DNA from: UBA2767 sp965228625
Lineage (GTDB): Bacteria > Pseudomonadota > Alphaproteobacteria > Rhizobiales > Methyloligellaceae
Length of the DNA stretch: 64,000 nucleotides
NCBI GenBank assembly: GCA_965228625.1
Contig: OZ245829.1
Location: 3,906,001-3,970,000, forward strand
Direction: 5' to 3'
The translations under genes were made by a program, and so were the position numbers. Of this stretch, positions 60,435 through 64,000 are shown one piece after another; positions within the stretch are counted from its first letter, which is position 1; the number at the start of each line of letters is the position of its first letter. A model generated the notes under the pieces. The model had not been told where the DNA came from and did not search any database. It saw only the letters and a list, made by a program, of their open reading frames with translations.

Positions 60435-60950
60435 ATGTTCAAGTGGCTTGACGACAATATAGAGAAGATCATCATTCTCTTCAGTTACGTCGTGATGACG
60501 GCGATCATTTTCGTCGAGGTCATCCGACGGTTTGCGTTCGGCCAGCAGGCGCCGTGGAGTTCAACGATCCCGATTTACCTGTTCTTGTGGGTCACCTGGA
60601 TCGGTTGCGCCTACAATTGCAAGCTGCGCAGTCATCTCCGTTTTGAAGAATTTCGAATGAGGCTGCCCTATACGGGGCAGTTCTTCTGTCTGATGGTCGA
60701 TCACATCGTCTGGATCGGGTTTTCGATCCTCGTCATCTACTACGCGGTGGAGCAGGTGATGATCGCCAGGGACAACTTCGCGATCGTTCAGGGCACCGAC
60801 GACGTGCAGCAGTGGTGGTTCTACCTGGCCACTCCCATCGGTTTCGGACTGGTGATCTACCGCGTCACCCGAAATCTTCTCGAGGACATCCGCAAGTTCC
60901 GCAACCGCGAGCCCTTGCCGATCAAAGTCGCCGACGAGGCGAACGCGTAA
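60435..60950 (+). CDS. iseL: TRAP transporter small permease (DctQ-type)
   Basis: A 171-residue inner-membrane protein with four helices, the DctQ size. Stretches such as VVMTAIIFVEVIRRFAFG and QQAPWSSTIPIYLFLWVTWI, followed by HLRFEEF, are characteristic. It partners with the large permease 13 bases downstream. It is preceded by a 168-bp gap containing a strong hairpin. Assigned to isethionate uptake by context. Confidence 0.82.
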   Translation: MFKWLDDNIEKIIILFSYVVMTAIIFVEVIRRFAFGQQAPWSSTIPIYLFLWVTWIGCAYNCKLRSHLRFEEFRMRLPYTGQFFCLMVDHIVWIGFSILVIYYAVEQVMIARDNFAIVQGTDDVQQWWFYLATPIGFGLVIYRVTRNLLEDIRKFRNREPLPIKVADEANA

Positions 60951-60963
60951 GGGGGGCGGAATC

Positions 60964-62328
60964 ATGGAAGGTTTATGGATCACGCTTATCTCGCTCGGCG
61001 TCACCGTTCTCTTTGTGATGGGGATACCGATTTTCCTGATCATCAGCCTGTGGGTGGTTGGCGTCAGCATCGTCATCGACTTCACGCTGGCGAACATCGG
61101 AGTGACGCTCTACGAGGGGCTTAACTTCTTCGGCTTGCTGGCTTTGCCGCTGTTCATCCTCACCGGTGACCTGATCAATCACGCTGGCATCGCCAAGCGG
61201 ATGTCGGACTTCGCCTATTCCGTGCTTGGCTGGGTGCGTGGCGGCATGGGCATGTCGGCGCTTGGCGCCTGTGGCATGTTCGCTGCCATCTCCGGTTCGA
61301 ACTCGGCAACGACGGCGACTATCGGGTCGATCATGCACCCGGAGATGACCAAGACCAAATACGATCCCAACTTCGCCGCGGCGACGGTCGCCGCCGGTGG
61401 AACGGTCGGCATCATCATCCCGCCGAGTATCATTTTCATCGTTTACGGCTTCCTGCTGAACCTCTCGATCAGCGATCTGTTCCTTGGCGGCATGGTCCCC
61501 GGGCTCCTGATGGTGATCGCCATGCAATTCGCCTGCTGGGCGATGTGCAAACGGTTTGGCTGGGGCGAGATCATCAAGCTTCAGATCAACCGGATCATCA
61601 GCAGCGCCATCGGCGCGTGGCTCGGTTTTTTCGCGATCGGCCTTGTGGTGTGGGGGATCTACACGGGCAAGTTCTCGCCGACCGAGGCGGCGGGCGTCAC
61701 CGCAGGCTTCTGTCTTCTGGTCGGCCTGTTCATGTATCCGTTTGCCCAGCGACTTAACTTGCCGCGAGATGGGAGCCTCGACAATACCGGCGTGGGCTCG
61801 TCGCTCCTGGTTCCGGGATTCTCTTTCAAGGAACTGCCGGACATCATCATGCGGTCCGGGCAAATCACCGGAATGCTGTGCCCGTTGATCGCCATATCAG
61901 TGGTCATGCAACAGTTGCTGTCGTTGCTCGGGGCCAACGCCTTCGTGACCGCCATGCTGGAAAATCTTGGCGGGTACTACGCGATCTTGTTCGCCTGCAT
62001 GGGGATCGTGCTGATCGCCGGAACGATTCTGGAGAGTCTTCCGAACACGATCATCCTCGCACCGATCCTGGCGCCGATCGCGGCAGGCATCGGCGTGGAC
62101 CCGATCCACTTCGCGGTGATCTTCCTGATCGGTGACGCCATCGGGTTCATCACGCCGCCATACGGGCTCAACCTGTATGTCGCCAGCGGAATCACGGGCA
62201 TACCGTATTTCAGAATCCTGAAATACACGGTGCCCTACCTGCTGGCATTGACCGCGGTATGGATCGTCGTGGCGCTGATACCGGAGCTGTCGACCTATCT
62301 GGTCAGCTTCCAGGGCAGTGGCAGATAG
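60964..62328 (+). CDS. iseM: TRAP transporter large permease (DctM-type)
   Basis: A 454-residue membrane protein with about 12-13 helices, the normal DctM length. Conserved sequences include ALPLFILTGDLINHAGIAKR, GMGMSALGACGMFAAISGSN, GGTVGIIIPPSIIFIVYGF and IGFITPPYGLNLYV. It uses the ion gradient to drive import of the substrate delivered by the DctP-type protein. It is the last gene of the receptor-permease operon before the regulator. Confidence 0.85.
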   Translation: MEGLWITLISLGVTVLFVMGIPIFLIISLWVVGVSIVIDFTLANIGVTLYEGLNFFGLLALPLFILTGDLINHAGIAKRMSDFAYSVLGWVRGGMGMSALGACGMFAAISGSNSATTATIGSIMHPEMTKTKYDPNFAAATVAAGGTVGIIIPPSIIFIVYGFLLNLSISDLFLGGMVPGLLMVIAMQFACWAMCKRFGWGEIIKLQINRIISSAIGAWLGFFAIGLVVWGIYTGKFSPTEAAGVTAGFCLLVGLFMYPFAQRLNLPRDGSLDNTGVGSSLLVPGFSFKELPDIIMRSGQITGMLCPLIAISVVMQQLLSLLGANAFVTAMLENLGGYYAILFACMGIVLIAGTILESLPNTIILAPILAPIAAGIGVDPIHFAVIFLIGDAIGFITPPYGLNLYVASGITGIPYFRILKYTVPYLLALTAVWIVVALIPELSTYLVSFQGSGR

Positions 62329-62638
62329 GCGCCACGGTTACGAATCATGCTGCGCGCGCACCGGAAGTCCAGACAAACGGTGCCGCCATCTCCAGACTTT
62401 GCCCGCGATTGCGACACGCTTTCGCGGGCAAAGTGTCTGGCGCGCATCGGTTTTCGATTGACCAGATGTGCCGGTCGTGCGGCTGCGGCACTTGGCGTCT
62501 TGCGATGGCCTTGAATGTCAGAGACGACTATGCAACAGGTAGTTGAAATCGAACGAGAAATTGCCCTTTTTTTAGGCATTTCGGAGGATGAGCCGATAGA
62601 TATGCTAGGCGCGGAGACCGGTCGGGAATAGTCCAAAG
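62329..62638. promoter_or_regulatory. Intergenic region with candidate operator upstream of the IclR gene
   Basis: 310 bp without a gene. An interrupted inverted repeat GAAATTGCC (62557-62565) with GGCATTTC (62575-62582) lies 57 bases before the regulator's start and could be an autoregulatory site. It is not the same as the motif shared by iseK and xsc. The rest has no recognised signal. Confidence 0.35.
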
Positions 62639-63448
62639 GTGAAAGACACAACTTACGACATTGCAGAAAAGCCGGCGACGCGTGACAAGGGCACATCGTT
62701 TCTTCGCGTGTTCGCGATCATAGAGGCGGTGGTGCGCGCCAACTCGCCGATGACGGCGGCACAGATTTCCCGCATCGTCGGATTGCCGGCCGCAACCACG
62801 CATCGTCTGTGCAAGATGTTGCTGGAGGAGCGGCTCCTTCAGTACGAGATCGACGGCAAGCGCCTGCTCGGCGGGCCGCGGCTGTTCGAACTCGCCGGTC
62901 AGATCTTTTCCGGCTCGCATTTCGATCTCGACCGCCGCGCGATCATGGAGAAGCTGGTGCAGCAGGTGGGGGAGACCTGCAACATTTCCGTGCCTGACGG
63001 CGCGCGCATGATTTATGCGGAGCGTGTCGAGTCGCAGTGGCCGCTGCGTCTCCAGCTTCCCGCCGGGACGCACGTGCCGATGCATTGCACCGCGAGCGGA
63101 AAGCTCTATCTCAGCTATCTGGAACCGGAAATGGCGGACCGCGTTCTCGAGAGCATGGAACTCAGCAAGTATACGCGCCGGTCGATTGTCTCCATAAAGA
63201 AGCTAAAGGCGGAGCTTGCGAAGATACGCAAGCGGGGTTACGCGACGGACAATGAAGAGTTCATCGAGGGTCTTGTCGCCGTGGCGGTGCCGATTATCGA
63301 TCCCGCCGGGCGCTTCTGCGCCGGCCTTGCGCTCCATGGCCCCAAACTGCGCATCAAGATGAAGGATGCGGTCGCGCGGTTGCCCGCCCTCATGCATGCC
63401 GCCGACCAGATCGCCCACCTGATGCGTGGAGATCATCCCGGCGCGTAA
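62639..63448 (+). CDS. iseR: IclR-family transcriptional regulator, probable isethionate regulator
   Basis: A 269-residue IclR protein starting with GTG after AAAGG. The N-terminal winged helix spans ~20-85 (SFLRVFAIIEAVVRANSPMT, AAQISRIVGLPAATTHRLCK). The effector domain covers ~95-260, with the conserved HVPMHCTASGKLYLSYL and RKRGYATDNEEFIEGLVAVA. Known isethionate clusters use an IclR-type regulator, IseR. It lies between the TRAP operon and xsc, so it probably controls both via the shared upstream motif. Confidence 0.83.
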   Translation: MKDTTYDIAEKPATRDKGTSFLRVFAIIEAVVRANSPMTAAQISRIVGLPAATTHRLCKMLLEERLLQYEIDGKRLLGGPRLFELAGQIFSGSHFDLDRRAIMEKLVQQVGETCNISVPDGARMIYAERVESQWPLRLQLPAGTHVPMHCTASGKLYLSYLEPEMADRVLESMELSKYTRRSIVSIKKLKAELAKIRKRGYATDNEEFIEGLVAVAVPIIDPAGRFCAGLALHGPKLRIKMKDAVARLPALMHAADQIAHLMRGDHPGA

Positions 63449-63825
63449 CTTTGCGCCAGCCGCTGGAATCCCCGGACGGTTTGAATCCGCGCAGAGGATG
63501 CGCGCATATGCCGTTCCCGAAGGTCTCGGAAAGCGTTTGATTTTGCATCGCAAATCTAGTGTAAAAAGTGGTGCGTGGCGGCGCTTGCCGCCCACGAAAT
63601 ATGTCGTGCGGCACGACGCCGGTCGAGCAGCAAAAATGGAAAAAAAAATTTCATTTTTGACGTTCTGTGTCCTAAACTGACCGCATGGTGATCATGGACT
63701 ATTGTGGCGCTGTTTGAGCGCCTCGTGATCACGATCACAGACGCAAGGCCAGGGCGGACTGAACGAACGAGCGATCTTCGAATTGCCGCGCGTGTCTTTG
63801 GATTTATTGGGGGAGTAGTCAGGCA
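63449..63825. promoter_or_regulatory. xsc leader region with candidate IclR operator
   Basis: 377 bp without a gene. A 28-base motif at 63635-63662 (AATGGAAAAAAAAATTTCAT then TTTTGACG) is nearly the same as the one upstream of iseK and ends in a TTGACG -35-like hexamer. Downstream lie a hairpin GGCGCT/AGCGCC (63706-63722) and a perfect palindrome CGTGATCACG (63724-63733), possible binding sites or leader structures. Confidence 0.5.
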
Positions 63826-64000
63826 ATGACCAAGATGACGACGGAAGAGGCCTTCGTGAAGGTCCTGCAAATGCATGGTATCGAGCATGCGTTCGGAATC
63901 ATCGGTTCGGCAATGATGCCGATATCCGATTTGTTTCCGGCGGCCGGGATCAAGTTCTGGGACTGTGCGCATGAGGTCAATGCCGGCATGAGCGCGGACG
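63826..64000 (+). CDS. xsc: Sulfoacetaldehyde acetyltransferase (N-terminal part)
   Basis: The first 58 codons of a thiamine-diphosphate enzyme; the gene continues beyond the window. MTTEEAFVKVLQMHGIEHAF and GIIGSAMMPISDLFPAAGIK are diagnostic of Xsc, with FWDCAHEVNAG following, which contains the cofactor-activating Glu. Xsc converts sulfoacetaldehyde and phosphate to acetyl phosphate and sulfite, the common end step for taurine, isethionate and other C2 sulfonates. ATG 63826 follows a GGGGGAG about ten bases upstream. Confidence 0.9.
   Translation, partial: MTKMTTEEAFVKVLQMHGIEHAFGIIGSAMMPISDLFPAAGIKFWDCAHEVNAGMSAD

Noticed and set aside
57237..63448. Choline/betaine or taurine utilisation as the cluster's role
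   Set aside because: The GMC enzyme resembles choline dehydrogenase, but no betaine aldehyde dehydrogenase or taurine transaminase is present, while xsc and an IclR regulator are.

Overview
The window looks like a chromosomal segment of an alphaproteobacterium, most likely Hyphomicrobiales (Rhizobiales) or a close relative. It is G+C-rich, has many ATGA-type start/stop overlaps, and carries Liv-type ABC and TRAP uptake systems, a Cox-like molybdenum hydroxylase locus, a seven-gene Mrp antiporter and a C2-sulfonate (Xsc) locus. The last two fit a marine or salt-exposed lifestyle. No rRNA, tRNA or CRISPR array was recognised.

Region 1 (1-23.9 kb, all + strand) is a large catabolic locus. It contains the end of a branched-chain-type solute-binding protein, an iron alcohol dehydrogenase, an aldehyde dehydrogenase and an AraC regulator. 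LivH, LivM and LivG follow, then an unusual fusion of a LivF ATPase to a Tm-1-like (UPF0261) domain and its TIM-barrel partner. Next come a giant flotillin with a long 11-residue-periodic helix and two tandem CoxG-like SRPBCC proteins. A molybdenum hydroxylase follows (FAD subunit, 2Fe-2S subunit, and a molybdopterin subunit split into two genes), with MoxR (CoxD-like) and VWA (CoxE-like) maturation genes. Three hydrolases or lactonases close it, the last a fusion of SMP-30 and isochorismatase domains. I infer import of an unknown small substrate, hydroxylation by a membrane-associated Mo enzyme, ring or amide opening, and aldehyde oxidation. This locus is the best candidate for an undescribed system.

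Region 2 (24-46 kb) is a patchwork of short operons and single genes on both strands. It includes an S8 protease/SCP2 operon, an OsmC/flavin oxidoreductase/cysteine synthase-glutaredoxin operon, a thioredoxin-like protein, a dienelactone-hydrolase-like probable pseudoenzyme, a DsrE protein, a PuuE-like deacetylase, LysR, ClbS/DfsB, an isochorismatase and a glutamine-synthetase-like ligase. A 121-bp repeat with imperfect terminal inverted repeats and related short hairpins are scattered through it. Two broken genes are present: an isochorismatase-domain fragment and a frameshifted exported protein.

Region 3 (46.3-50.6 kb) is visibly A+T-richer and holds two coupled genes. One is an exported/membrane protein with an acidic low-complexity region. 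The other is an exported lipase-like protein with 31 tandem decapeptide repeats. Related ~40-bp sequences lie on both sides.

Region 4 (51.4-57.2 kb) is a complete mrpABCDEFG cation/proton antiporter operon. Region 5 (57.2-64 kb) matches the organisation of isethionate dissimilation: a GMC-type dehydrogenase (IseJ), a TRAP transporter (IseKLM), an IclR regulator (IseR) and the start of xsc. A closely similar 28-bp A/T-rich motif lies upstream of both iseK and xsc and may be the IclR operator.
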